Source of the DNA: JAICMB01 sp035295125
Lineage (GTDB): Bacteria; Acidobacteriota; Terriglobia; Bryobacterales; Bryobacteraceae
Direction: 5' to 3'
Length of the DNA stretch: 64,000 nucleotides
NCBI GenBank assembly: GCA_035295125.1
Contig: DATGJP010000055.1
Span: 62,001-126,000, forward strand
Below are positions 51,785 through 61,224 of the stretch, in pieces; the first letter of the stretch is position 1, and every line of letters begins with the position of its first letter. Made by a program: the position numbers and the translations under genes. The notes under the pieces are model-generated. The model searched no databases. It saw only the letters and a program-made list of their open reading frames with translations, and was not told where the DNA came from.

Positions 51785-53296
51785 TTGAGAATACTACTGG
51801 TCGCGCTCGCGATGTCCATTGGGTGGGGCATCCGCGGGCAATTTGGCGGCGAGGTCGGCGCTTCCATAGCCGGCGCTCTCGGTGCAATGGCCGTGGTGCT
51901 GGCATCGGGACGAGAAGACTGGCACCGGCGCGTTGCTTTTTTCGGCATGTTCGGCGCCATCGGATGGGCCTATGGCGGTGGCATGTCGTACATGAAGGTA
52001 ATCGCCTATGGCCATTCGCCCGATTCGCCGACGGTGCTCTATGGCTTCGCCGCAACGTTCCTGCTGGGCTTTCTATGGGCCGCTCCCGGAGGCGCGGGCA
52101 CGGCGCTGGCTGCCTATTTGAACCGTGAACAGCTCACCGAAATGTTCGTAACCATCGCGGCGTTGTTTGGTGTGTGGTTCGTGCAGGGCATTCTCATCGA
52201 CCTCAATCGGACTCTTTTTAGCGCCATGTGGTGGTCGGTGGGTTTGCCAATTGTGACCGTCGGCGTCGTGGCAGCGATCCGGCGCCGTCTCGATATTGCA
52301 GGCGAGTTGGTGCTTTTCATCTATGCCGGGCGGGGAATTGGCTACTTTCTGCTGGCTGACCTTCTGGGGCTGCAACTGAGCCCACCGCGCGGCGAGGGAT
52401 GGGCGTCAATGGTAGGCCTGATTGCCGGGCTGCTCGTCTTCTGTTGGCGCCGCCGCCTGTGGGGTGTCGCATTCGCCACTATCGCAACGGGCTTCATGGG
52501 CGGCATCGGTTTCGCGCTCGGAGAGATGCTGAAGTTCATCAATATTTCGACAGGTCTCCACACCAATTGGCACAGCGTCATGGAACAGACGCAGGGATTG
52601 CTGCACGGGATTGCGCTGGCGATCGCGATGATCTATATCATCCGGGCAGCGCCGAAAGTGACCGATGATCCGCCTCTTCGCAAGTGGCCCGACGCATTCG
52701 CCGTCATGTTTGTGTTGTGGTTGATTCCGTACCTCAATTCCCGGCAGAGCCCGGCCGACTGGGTACAGCAGATCGAGGGCGTGACCGAACAGATGTACGG
52801 CATCTGGATCGAAGCCGGATTCCGATTCTCGCGCGGGTTTATCGGATGGTTTGACATGGCGTGGCTGGCGATTGCCGCCGCGCTTCTCTGGCTGCTCGTC
52901 ATTCACATCAAGCGCGGACTACCGCTCATGCCCTCGAGTTGGCTGGGGCGCGGACAGTTGTTGTTCGTGGCGTTGCTATGGGCGATGACGGCGATCAACT
53001 TTATGCATGTCCTAGGACGCTTCGATCAGATCCGGCTCGTCACTGAATTTGCGATTACCATCAACGCGGCGATTTGCACGGTCTTGATGGCGAGCCAGCG
53101 GCCAGTCCCGATGGAAGTAACAGAAGCCAGCTACGGTAGGTGGCTGCGCAACTTCGCGGTGGCAGGTTTAGCTGGGGCGGTGCTAATGACGTTCACGGGT
53201 TGGATGGTGAAGCGCGCGTTGTTCGGCGATAGCCTGGTGCCCGGCTCTACCGCGCATATCCGCTTCGGTCCACATAACACTAACGATAAGAAGTGA
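51785..53296 (+). CDS. Polytopic membrane protein of unknown function
   Basis: A 503-residue inner-membrane protein with about eleven to twelve hydrophobic segments. The N-terminus has glycine-rich helices (SIGWGIRGQFGGEVGASIAG), a pattern I have seen in acidobacterial and planctomycete hypothetical proteins but cannot link to a function. Conserved-looking polar residues (GRG, EQTQGLLHG, NFMHVLGRFDQIR) lie between helices, so transport or lipid chemistry are open options. The frame begins with TTG 51785; ATG 51812 is an alternative that still keeps the first helix. It diverges from the propeller/thioesterase pair. Confidence 0.75.
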   Translation: MRILLVALAMSIGWGIRGQFGGEVGASIAGALGAMAVVLASGREDWHRRVAFFGMFGAIGWAYGGGMSYMKVIAYGHSPDSPTVLYGFAATFLLGFLWAAPGGAGTALAAYLNREQLTEMFVTIAALFGVWFVQGILIDLNRTLFSAMWWSVGLPIVTVGVVAAIRRRLDIAGELVLFIYAGRGIGYFLLADLLGLQLSPPRGEGWASMVGLIAGLLVFCWRRRLWGVAFATIATGFMGGIGFALGEMLKFINISTGLHTNWHSVMEQTQGLLHGIALAIAMIYIIRAAPKVTDDPPLRKWPDAFAVMFVLWLIPYLNSRQSPADWVQQIEGVTEQMYGIWIEAGFRFSRGFIGWFDMAWLAIAAALLWLLVIHIKRGLPLMPSSWLGRGQLLFVALLWAMTAINFMHVLGRFDQIRLVTEFAITINAAICTVLMASQRPVPMEVTEASYGRWLRNFAVAGLAGAVLMTFTGWMVKRALFGDSLVPGSTAHIRFGPHNTNDKK

Positions 53297-53400
53297 TGAG
53301 AGACACGGTCAAGGGCTACCAACCAGTAACGACATCGTCATAAAGGTGTAACTGATCGTCCGCTATGATTTAACATCTAACCGAAATCCCTGGAGGATGT

Positions 53401-55854
53401 TTGATCAAGACGATCTTGAAGTGCAGCCGTAGTGTGTCTGTTCTCGCGGTGTTTGCATCGTCAGCACTATGGACACAGTCGACGGGAACCATCACGGGTG
53501 TTGTGTCTGATGTGACCAGCAAGCCAATACCTGGAGCTTCGGTCTCAGTGAGGAACGAGGCAGGTGGAGTTTCTCGGCAGCTCTTAACTGAGTCAGACGG
53601 TAAATACACCCTCAACGGACTGCCTGACGGCGTGTACAGCATTGAGGCGTCGGCGCCGAGCTTTTCCACAAGCCGCCGCAACGGCGTGAAGGTAAACTCG
53701 GGTCAAACGTCTAATGTGTCCTTATCGCTGAATGTCAGCGAGATGGTGCAAAGTATTACGGTCGAGGGTTCGGTTTCGGTAGCGGCGGAGATGGCGCCCT
53801 CGCAGAACACCCTGGAAGCCCGCTCCGCGAGGTCCGAAATCAGCCCGGAGTATATTCAGAACTTCGAGTCCCCCATCGCTGACTATACTGAGCTGCTCAA
53901 CGACGCGCCGGGGACGTTTAGCGTGAATCCGAACGGTGTCGGCCTGGGCGACAGTAAGACATATTTTAGAGGCTTTAAAGACGGCCAGTACACGATGCAG
54001 GCCGATGGCATTCCGTTCAATGATACGAACGATCCCACACATCACTCCTGGGCGTTCTTCCCCAGCCAGTTCATTGCCGGAGTCGATTTCGACCGGAGCC
54101 CCGGATCGGCCGCATCGATAGGACCGACGAACTTCGGTGGAACTATTAACCTGTTATCACGCAGCGTGGCGTACGAGCCCGATATCCGCGTTACCGCCTC
54201 GGATGGTTCGTTCAATACCCGCATGCTTGCACTTGATGCCGACACCGGACAGTTTGGTCCCGGTAAGCGGTCGAGCCTGACTGCCAACGTACACCAACTG
54301 TTGTCGGACGGTTATCAGACTTACAATTACCAGAAGCGCGATGCCGGATTCCTCAAGTATCAGTATCGTGTCAACGACAGAACCACGGTGACGTTATTCA
54401 CCGGAATCGTCGATCTCTGGACGAACACGCCAAATCTCAAAGGCCCGTCTCGCGCACAGATCGGGGAGTTTGGGGACAACTACCTGTTGAGTGGGGACCC
54501 CAATCAGCCGAACTACTACGGATTCAACTTCTACCACGTTCAGACTGACTTCTCGTACCTTGGCGTCCACTCAGACCTGGGTCACGGGTGGATTCTGGAT
54601 AACAAAATATATACGTACCGATACTGGAACAAGCAGAACTACAACAATCCGTCGGTTCAGGCCGATGGTTTCTTCGCTCCCGCCAGCAAGTCGATTACGG
54701 CGACCAGCGCAGTGGACAAGCTGAACGGCTATCGCAAAGCCGGTGACATCACCACCATCAGCCACGAATGGGGCCGCGGAGTGCTGCGCGCGGGACTTTG
54801 GTTCGAGTGGGCATATACCGATCGCTACCAGACTCCTTCGGACCCACGCACATGGGTGGATGCGGCACTGCCGAACTTCCATGAGCACTTCATCACGACC
54901 TCGGCTCAGCCGTTCGTCGAATATGAATATCGCTTGACGCGAGATCTTAGTATTTCGGCGGGCATGAAGGTTTCGGAATTCGGGATGTATCTCACGCAGT
55001 TCGCCGACGGCAAGATCGTCGGTAGCCTGGGTGGCCTGCCGAGCGTTTATCACTCCGCGAACTACCGTTCCTGGACGCCCGCCGCCGACGCGCGTTACCG
55101 GCTGAGGCCCAACTGGACAGCGTACGCGCAGTTTGCGACCGGCGCTAACATACCGCCGAGCAGCGTGTTCGACTCCAAGGGCGCCCAGGTCGCGGTGCTC
55201 CCCAAACCGACGTTAGTCAAGACATACCAGGTCGGGTCCGTGCTGAAATTCAACCGCTGGACGCTCGATGTGGATGCCTATTACAGCCACTTCCAGAATC
55301 CTTATTCATCGTTCCTCGATGCCAGCGGCGAGTCCTTCTTTTATCAGACGGGACCGTCGAATACAAAGGGCGTCGAAGCGGAGAGCAATTTCATGATCGG
55401 GCACGGGTTCAGCCTCTACCTCAACGGCACGATGGGTGTGGCGAAATACCAGGAGGGCCATTCGTATACGAACGGAGGCTTGTGGATCGCGAATACCCCC
55501 AAGAACACCGAAGCCATTGGTTTGACTTACCAGATGAAGGCTTGGGATTTGGGTCTGTTCGACAAGCGCGTTGGGCCGATGTACAACGACAATGTCACTT
55601 TCAACCAGGCGGTGGCAATCAGTCCGTTCAATGTCACGAATCTGTATGCGAACTACACGTTCAAGGGCGAGGGCCATTTTCGAGGAACGAAGCTCCGGTT
55701 CGGGATAAACAACCTGTTTGACCAGCACAGTATCGTCGGCGTAGTACCCTTCTCGACAACAAGTAATCAGCCGGCTCCTGGCGATGTCGTCACGCTGTTG
55801 CCGGGGCGCAGCGTCAACGTGACGGTGACGTTCGGGTACGCACCGAAGGGATAA
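53401..55854 (+). CDS. TonB-dependent outer membrane receptor with carboxypeptidase-regulatory-like domain
   Basis: An 817-residue outer membrane receptor. After a signal peptide (SVSVLAVFASSALWTQS), residues 28-110 form a carboxypeptidase-regulatory-like beta domain (GTITGVVSDVTSKPIPGASVSV and GKYTLNGLPDGVYSIEAS). The plug follows at about 125-245 (FRGFKDGQYTMQADGIPFND, then NFGGTINLLSRS), and then the beta-barrel, ending in a strand with aromatic Phe-Gly-Tyr residues near the C-terminus. Such receptors import siderophores or glycans. The TTG start at 53401 has GGAGG five bases upstream, and TATGAT at 53364-53369 may be the -10. No TonB or ligand genes are adjacent, so the ligand is unknown. 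Confidence 0.92.
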   Translation: MIKTILKCSRSVSVLAVFASSALWTQSTGTITGVVSDVTSKPIPGASVSVRNEAGGVSRQLLTESDGKYTLNGLPDGVYSIEASAPSFSTSRRNGVKVNSGQTSNVSLSLNVSEMVQSITVEGSVSVAAEMAPSQNTLEARSARSEISPEYIQNFESPIADYTELLNDAPGTFSVNPNGVGLGDSKTYFRGFKDGQYTMQADGIPFNDTNDPTHHSWAFFPSQFIAGVDFDRSPGSAASIGPTNFGGTINLLSRSVAYEPDIRVTASDGSFNTRMLALDADTGQFGPGKRSSLTANVHQLLSDGYQTYNYQKRDAGFLKYQYRVNDRTTVTLFTGIVDLWTNTPNLKGPSRAQIGEFGDNYLLSGDPNQPNYYGFNFYHVQTDFSYLGVHSDLGHGWILDNKIYTYRYWNKQNYNNPSVQADGFFAPASKSITATSAVDKLNGYRKAGDITTISHEWGRGVLRAGLWFEWAYTDRYQTPSDPRTWVDAALPNFHEHFITTSAQPFVEYEYRLTRDLSISAGMKVSEFGMYLTQFADGKIVGSLGGLPSVYHSANYRSWTPAADARYRLRPNWTAYAQFATGANIPPSSVFDSKGAQVAVLPKPTLVKTYQVGSVLKFNRWTLDVDAYYSHFQNPYSSFLDASGESFFYQTGPSNTKGVEAESNFMIGHGFSLYLNGTMGVAKYQEGHSYTNGGLWIANTPKNTEAIGLTYQMKAWDLGLFDKRVGPMYNDNVTFNQAVAISPFNVTNLYANYTFKGEGHFRGTKLRFGINNLFDQHSIVGVVPFSTTSNQPAPGDVVTLLPGRSVNVTVTFGYAPKG

Positions 55855-55905
55855 AACGGAGCCCGTCATAACTTGACCATGTGCGGCTCTGCTGTCCGGC
55901 GGGCG

Positions 55906-56541
55906 TCATAAAAGCGGCGGCACCCGAAGCGATATTCCAAACCGGCTCTGCAATTCACCCAGCGCCTGTTCCGCCGTCTCGAATTGCACTGCCTGAATCC
56001 CAAGCTCATTCGCACCTTTGACATTTTCCGGCCGGTCATCGAGAAACGCGACTTGATCGGGCTTCATGCCTAAATCGGCCACACACTGCTCATAGATCGC
56101 CGCGTCCGGTTTTGTGACTCCGATCGAGCACGAATACGTATTCACATCAAATTTCGGCAGCCACTTCGCGGAGCCATCCTCGAGCGCGTCCCGCAAAGTC
56201 ACCGGCAGATTGGAAAGCAGCGCGGTCCGCAATCCGATCTCCTTCGCCCGCGCCGCCGGGCCGAGCATCGCCTGTCGGGGATGCAGCCAGCTGCGATTGT
56301 CTAAATCCCACAAACGCCGCAGTTCGTCAGCGGAAAGTTCCCTGCCGGCCAACTGGTTCCAGTAATCCCGTGGCTCGACCTCAGCCCGATCGTAGGTCAC
56401 ACGCCAACGCCAGTAGGCGCTCTTGAACGTCGCCAGGGACATCGAAACGGCATCGGCCATGGCTTGCACATCGGCATCCGGCTGCGGTTCACAAAGAACA
56501 TTGCCGTAGTCAAAAATGATCGCTTTGATTCCTTCAGACAT
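55906..56541 (-). CDS. HAD-superfamily hydrolase (subfamily IA)
   Basis: A 211-residue cytoplasmic phosphatase-like protein. ATG 56541 gives MSEGIKAIIFDYGNVLC, placing the nucleophile at Asp11; the second motif aspartate position is Gly13, a known variant of this group. Motif II is LLSNLP, and motif IV is FLDDRPENVKGANELG, near the C-terminus. The sequence resembles the HAD proteins annotated as epoxide-hydrolase N-terminal-like or haloacid dehalogenase-like. The start region overlaps no gene but faces a divergent PLP enzyme gene 37 bases away. Confidence 0.86.
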   Translation of the reverse strand: MSEGIKAIIFDYGNVLCEPQPDADVQAMADAVSMSLATFKSAYWRWRVTYDRAEVEPRDYWNQLAGRELSADELRRLWDLDNRSWLHPRQAMLGPAARAKEIGLRTALLSNLPVTLRDALEDGSAKWLPKFDVNTYSCSIGVTKPDAAIYEQCVADLGMKPDQVAFLDDRPENVKGANELGIQAVQFETAEQALGELQSRFGISLRVPPLL

Positions 56542-56578
56542 GAAAGTAGATGGTACGTTAAGGAAAAGTCCCGAATCA

Positions 56579-57706
56579 ATGAACATCGAAACCATCGCTG
56601 TCCACGCCGGACGGCACGTCGATCGCGCTACCGGCGCGGTCACGCCGCCGATCCATCTTTCATCGACCTTTGAACGCGCCGCCGACGGCGAATACCCGCT
56701 CGGCTTCAGCTATTCGCGCGAAGACAACCCCAACCGCAAGGGGCTCGAGGAGTGCCTCGCCGCGCTCGAAGGCGGGAAGGAAGCTTTAGCCTTCTCCTCC
56801 GGCCTCGCCGTTGCCACCGCGCTCGTGCAAGGTCTCGAACCCGGCGATCACATCATCGCGCCGGACGATGTTTACTGGGGTCTGCGCAAGGTGATTGGCG
56901 ATGTGTTCGGCAAGTGGCCCCTCGAAACCAGCTATGTCGATATGACGGATCTCGATGCTGTCCGCGCGGCGGTCCGCCCCTCAACGCGTCTCGTCTGGAC
57001 GGAGTCGCCGTCGAACCCGCTGATGAAAATCAGCGACCTCGCCGCCATCGCTAAGATTGCCCGGTCGGCCAATGCCATTAGCATTTGCGATGGCACGTTT
57101 GCCACGCCTGTTCTGCAGCGTCCGCTGGAGCTTGGTATCGACATGGTAGTTCACTCCGTCACGAAGTACCTGAGCGGGCACAGCGACGTTGTGGGCGGCA
57201 CGCTGATCACGAAGTACGACAACTATCTGTTCGAGCGCGCCCGCAAGTCGCAACACTACGGTGGCTCGGTACCCTCACCATTCGATTGCTGGCTCACGCT
57301 GCGTGGCGTTTCCACGCTCCCCTACCGGATGCGGGGCCATTGCGAGAACGCGGCTCGCGTTGCGGTTTTTCTCGAAGCTCATCCCGCCGTGGAGCGTGTG
57401 CATTATCCCGGTCTCGCCGACCACCCCGGCCACCATATCGCCGTCCGGCAGATGCCGCGCGGGTTCGGTGGCATGCTGTCGTTCCAGGTCCGCGGTGGGC
57501 GCGAAGACGCCATGGCAGTCGCCGGCCGGGTGAGGCTGTTTACTCGCGCCACGAGCCTCGGAGGTCCGCACAGCTTCATCGAACATCGTGCCTCGGTGGA
57601 GGGTCCCATGTCGCGGACGCCTCAGAATCTGCTGCGTGTCTCCATCGGCCTGGAGCACGTGGACGATCTGGTGGCCGACCTGGAAAAAGCGTTAGTAACT
57701 GGCTGA
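56579..57706 (+). CDS. Cys/Met-metabolism PLP-dependent enzyme (cystathionine gamma-synthase/lyase-like)
   Basis: A 375-residue fold-type I PLP enzyme. The start ATG 56579 gives MNIETIAVHAGRH, normal for the family. PLP is expected on Lys196 in SVTKYLSGHSD. Other family features are Tyr45 and Arg47 in SYSRED, SSGLAVATA (phosphate binding), TESPSNPLM and ICDGTFATP, where Asp171 would pair with the PLP ring. The C-terminal GGPHSFIEHRAS segment replaces the more usual E-S-L-x-x-H-P pattern. Cystathionine synthase and gamma-lyase cannot be separated from sequence alone, and no methionine genes are near. Confidence 0.88.
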   Translation: MNIETIAVHAGRHVDRATGAVTPPIHLSSTFERAADGEYPLGFSYSREDNPNRKGLEECLAALEGGKEALAFSSGLAVATALVQGLEPGDHIIAPDDVYWGLRKVIGDVFGKWPLETSYVDMTDLDAVRAAVRPSTRLVWTESPSNPLMKISDLAAIAKIARSANAISICDGTFATPVLQRPLELGIDMVVHSVTKYLSGHSDVVGGTLITKYDNYLFERARKSQHYGGSVPSPFDCWLTLRGVSTLPYRMRGHCENAARVAVFLEAHPAVERVHYPGLADHPGHHIAVRQMPRGFGGMLSFQVRGGREDAMAVAGRVRLFTRATSLGGPHSFIEHRASVEGPMSRTPQNLLRVSIGLEHVDDLVADLEKALVTG

Positions 57707-57823
57707 AATCAGCCATCAGGCGGTGAACATCGGCCATCCATGCCCAAGCAATTCACAAATCTTTTCAGTCCTTTAGCGCTGGCAATCATTTTGCAATAGG
57801 TTCCGGCGAAGGCGGAGGACCTT

Positions 57824-58150
57824 ATGAAAACGAAATTGATGATTTTATTGCTTCTGGTTGGAACGGCGGCGGCTTTTGCGGGACCGCATGTGTTTGTTGG
57901 TGTCGGTGTAGGCGGATATTATGGCGGCGGCTATTACGCTGTGGCTCCGCCACCAGTGCCTCCCGTGGTAGCTTACGCACCACCTGCTCCCGGTCCGGGA
58001 TACTCTTGGGTTGGCGGTTATTACTACCCGGTTGGGCCTCGTTGGTCCTGGCACACGGGATACTGGGCACGGCGCCCCTACGCCGGCGCGGTTTGGGTTG
58101 GCCCACGTTATTACGGCCACCGTTATTACCGCGGATATTGGCGCCGTTAG
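57824..58150 (+). CDS. Small exported Gly/Tyr/Pro-rich protein
   Basis: A 108-residue secreted protein with a clean signal peptide (MKTKLMILLLLVGTAAAFAG) preceded by GGAGG. The mature part is low-complexity: GGYYGGGYY, a Pro-rich PPPVPPVVAYAPPAPGPGY stretch, and a Tyr/Trp/Arg-rich tail with YYGHRYYRGYWRR. It recalls YXWGXW-type cell-envelope proteins. A structural or surface role is guessed from composition only. Confidence 0.72.
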   Translation: MKTKLMILLLLVGTAAAFAGPHVFVGVGVGGYYGGGYYAVAPPPVPPVVAYAPPAPGPGYSWVGGYYYPVGPRWSWHTGYWARRPYAGAVWVGPRYYGHRYYRGYWRR

Positions 58151-58164
58151 CAGCACGTGGCAAT

Positions 58165-58254
58165 AGTCTTTGAGCGCGGCATGCGCACGCGAAACCACCT
58201 GCGCCACCTTTATGGCTCAACAGGTTGCGAGCCAAGGTGGGGCGGGCGGTTTCG
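58165..58254. repeat. Hairpin repeat, copy H (long form)
   Basis: The element runs from AGTCTTTGAG to GGCGGTTTCG in the 134-base gap between convergent genes. CGAAACCACC (58190-58199) pairs with GGCGGTTTCG (58245-58254) with one mismatch. Inner segments CCACCTT/AAGGTGG and TGGCTC/GAGCCA extend the stem, so nearly the whole element folds back. About 80 bases match copy G at 44716-44797. Confidence 0.82.
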
Positions 58255-58284
58255 TCCTGACCGTTTGCGTTGAACTTGGGCAGG

Positions 58285-58722
58285 TTAAGCGGGCAGGGTG
58301 GCGCGATCGAACCAGTAGTTGAAAATATCCCGAATCGTCTGCAGCGTTGTATCCAGATCTACCGGCTTCCGGACATAGCAATTGGCCGAGAGCCGGTATG
58401 CCCTCAGCACTTCCTCCCGAGCACCGGTAGAACTCACAATCACAACGGGAATTGTTCTAAGCTCGGCATCCTCTTTGACGCCCTGCAATACTTCGTGCCC
58501 GCTTCTTTTCGGCAGGTTCAGGTCCAACAGGATTAATTGCGGGCGACGCGCGTTTCCATGCGGGCCCACCCGGAATAAAAAGTCCAGTGCTTCCTGGCCG
58601 TCTTGCGCCACGGTGAGGTTCAAAGGAATCGGGCTATCCCGCAGCGCCTCGCGAACCAGGCGAATGTCCCCGGGGTTGTCTTCCACCAGAAGGACTTCGA
58701 CAGGCGTGGTCGCATTGGGCAT
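58285..58722 (-). CDS. Single-domain response regulator (Rcp1/CheY-like)
   Basis: A 145-residue stand-alone receiver domain. The acidic pair is Glu14-Asp15 in LLVEDNPGDIRLV, the phosphoacceptor is Asp67 in LILLDLNLPK, Ser98/Thr99 form the switch region and Lys119 lies in YVRKPVD. The GDIRLVREAL and LPKRSGHEVL segments place it with cyanobacterial-phytochrome-type (Rcp1) regulators. It has no output domain and no kinase nearby, so its partner is elsewhere. A candidate -10, TATAGT, lies at 58738-58733 on its strand. Confidence 0.93.
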   Translation of the reverse strand: MPNATTPVEVLLVEDNPGDIRLVREALRDSPIPLNLTVAQDGQEALDFLFRVGPHGNARRPQLILLDLNLPKRSGHEVLQGVKEDAELRTIPVVIVSSTGAREEVLRAYRLSANCYVRKPVDLDTTLQTIRDIFNYWFDRATLPA

Positions 58723-58775
58723 CAGGTCTTACACTATATCGTAATATTGGCCGGAGCAGTACCGTCTTGTAGCCA

Positions 58776-61208
58776 ATGGACGTCGGAACCTCGATTTTTC
58801 AGGATCTTCGGTATGCCTTTCGGATGCTGCTGCGCAGTCCACTGATTGCGGGCGCGGTCGTACTCACGCTGGCGCTTGGCATCGGCGTAAATACCGGCGT
58901 ATTCACGGTTGTGGACGGTATGTTATTCCGCGCCCGCGTTGGCAAGGACCCGGGCAGCTTCGTCCATTTCTCGCCGCAATATTCGGGTGACTCCGGTTTC
59001 GGCTTCATGAGCTCGGCGGTTTCGTTTGAGGATTACACCGCATTTCGCGACCATACCCAGTCCATCCGAGATTTGGCTACGTGGTCGATTGTGCGGCCTG
59101 CGATAGGCGACGACACGTCATCCAGTCTGGCGATGCTGGTCTCTGAGGGTTTTTTCAACCTATACGGACTGGAGCGCCCGAAGCTCGGGCGGCTCTTCCT
59201 GGCGAACGAGTTTTCCAGGGAGAGTCCGGCGCCGGTTGTGGTGATCAGCGAGGAGTTGTGGCGCAGCCGTTTTGCCGCTGACCCTGACATCCTCGGCAAG
59301 AATATCAAGCTCAATCGGAGGCCTTTTGTAGTGATTGGCGTGACGCCGGCACGGTTCTCCGGAATACTCCGCGGGCCCGGCATCTGGATGCCCGACACTA
59401 TGCACTCGTTGTTCTTCCAGGGGCAGGACCTCTTCCGCGATAGTACAGTTCGATGGCTGATTGTGGAGGGCCGCCTCAAGCCAGGCTGTACACGAGAGAC
59501 TGCACAGTCGGAGCTGAGCGTGATTGCCCGGCAGCAGGATCAGCTTCATCCCGGGCGAAAGACGACGTTGTACCTCACGAATGGCTCATCCATACAGGAG
59601 CCGTCGCTACGGGCCAACCTGATCTGGATCGCGCCGGTGATCATGGGCGCATTGACACTCGTTCTGCTGCTGGCTTGTACGAACGTGACGATGCTGCTGC
59701 TGGCGCGGGCTTCGGCGCGGCAGAGAGAAATTGCGATTCGGGTTTCGTTGGGCGCGGGGCGCGGAAGACTGCTGCGCATGCTCTTGACGGAAAGCCTCTT
59801 CCTTGCCGCTACGGCAGGAGCGATCAGCGCATACGTGGCCTATCGCGTACCCGATGTGGTCCAGACGCTGCTGGTGAACGCACCGACCTATCCTTTGAAG
59901 CCCGACCTGGCAGTGTTCACCTACCTCGCTGCGATCACGCTACTCGCCGGCCTGATTTCGGGGCTGACGCCCGCGGCGGAGTCTCTCAAGGTCGACATCT
60001 CCGCTTCGCTGAAAGGGCATACGCAATTGTTCGGCGCGCGCAACACGAAACATTCGACCCGCGGTGTGCTCATCAGCGCGCAAGCCGCCACGAGCCTCGT
60101 GCTGTTGATCGGCGCTGGATTGTTCATTCGGGCGCAATACACCTTATTCACCGCTACTCCAGGTTTTGAGATGAGGCAGGTGTTGCTGGTGCCAATGCAG
60201 TCGGGTCTGAGCGAAGCTTTCTATCGCAATTTGGAGCAGCGGGTGAGGACGATTCCCGGCGTTCAGTCCGTCTCGTTCACAAGTTCACCACCACTCTTCA
60301 CAGACGAATCCGGAGCGGACACGGAAGAAGCCCGGCTGCCGGGCCAGGCAAAGAAGGCAGGAGTGATTGCGGGCGTAACCACCGTCTCGGCTGGATATTT
60401 CGATACGATGCGAATCCCGATCGTACTCGGGCGAGCGTTCCAGGCTTCGGAGGCTTCAGCCAACGCTACGGCGCCCGTTGTTATCGTGTCGGAGGCATTT
60501 GCGAAGACCTTCTGGCCCGGGGAAAATCCTGTGGGGAAGTCGATTGAGGGATCCAAAAACGACCTGCTGGATGTGATCGGAGTCGCGCGCGATACACAGT
60601 CTGAGCGTTTCGGCTCTGTGGATGGCCCGCATTTTTATCGACTGCGGTCTTATCACTCGGCGGGTGGGCCTATGCTAGTGCGGTTTGCGGGAGATGCCGC
60701 CTCCGTGGAGCGCTCCGTAAAAACCGTCGTAAGGGATATGGACCGGGAGATGTTAGTGACCCCACAAACGCTCGAGGCCCTTTCCGAGATTCTGTCGTCG
60801 AGATTCGGCGTGCTCGTGAAGCCGGTCGCCGTGTTGGGGATTACGGCGCTTCTCCTGGCGATTGTGGGGATCTATGGGGTTGTCGCGTTCGCGGTCGCGC
60901 AGCGAACGCGCGAGTTCGGGATCCGAATGGCTTTGGGGGCCAGCCAGGGTAGGATTATGCTGACCGTGCTGCGATCCGGTATCCGGCCAATTGCGCTGGG
61001 GTTCGCCGGGGGGTTGACGCTCGCGTTTGCCGGTTCCTATGGGTTGCGTCAGGCTTTCAGGGGCACGAACTTTGCCTTCAACGCGAGAGACCCGATCGCG
61101 TATGCAGCCGTGGTGGCAATTTTGGGCATTGTTGCGCTGGCGGCAATGTGCGGGCCGGCTTTGCGGGCGGCGCGGTCGGATCCAATGCAGACGCTTCGCC
61201 AGGACTAA
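58776..61208 (+). CDS. ADOP-type ABC permease
   Basis: An 810-residue MacB/FtsX-like permease, the fifth in the window. It lacks the helical prefix and has no padR partner. It begins directly with the amphipathic IFQDLRYAFRMLLRSP and GIGVNTGVFTVVDGMLFRAR. The two periplasmic domains and two FtsX cores are complete, the last including AQRTREFGIRMALGASQGR and ending DPMQTLRQD. It is divergent from the response regulator gene (53-base gap) and followed 16 bases later by a VOC protein gene. No ATPase domain is present. Confidence 0.92.
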   Translation: MDVGTSIFQDLRYAFRMLLRSPLIAGAVVLTLALGIGVNTGVFTVVDGMLFRARVGKDPGSFVHFSPQYSGDSGFGFMSSAVSFEDYTAFRDHTQSIRDLATWSIVRPAIGDDTSSSLAMLVSEGFFNLYGLERPKLGRLFLANEFSRESPAPVVVISEELWRSRFAADPDILGKNIKLNRRPFVVIGVTPARFSGILRGPGIWMPDTMHSLFFQGQDLFRDSTVRWLIVEGRLKPGCTRETAQSELSVIARQQDQLHPGRKTTLYLTNGSSIQEPSLRANLIWIAPVIMGALTLVLLLACTNVTMLLLARASARQREIAIRVSLGAGRGRLLRMLLTESLFLAATAGAISAYVAYRVPDVVQTLLVNAPTYPLKPDLAVFTYLAAITLLAGLISGLTPAAESLKVDISASLKGHTQLFGARNTKHSTRGVLISAQAATSLVLLIGAGLFIRAQYTLFTATPGFEMRQVLLVPMQSGLSEAFYRNLEQRVRTIPGVQSVSFTSSPPLFTDESGADTEEARLPGQAKKAGVIAGVTTVSAGYFDTMRIPIVLGRAFQASEASANATAPVVIVSEAFAKTFWPGENPVGKSIEGSKNDLLDVIGVARDTQSERFGSVDGPHFYRLRSYHSAGGPMLVRFAGDAASVERSVKTVVRDMDREMLVTPQTLEALSEILSSRFGVLVKPVAVLGITALLLAIVGIYGVVAFAVAQRTREFGIRMALGASQGRIMLTVLRSGIRPIALGFAGGLTLAFAGSYGLRQAFRGTNFAFNARDPIAYAAVVAILGIVALAAMCGPALRAARSDPMQTLRQD

Positions 61209-61224
61209 CAGGTACCATCAAGGA

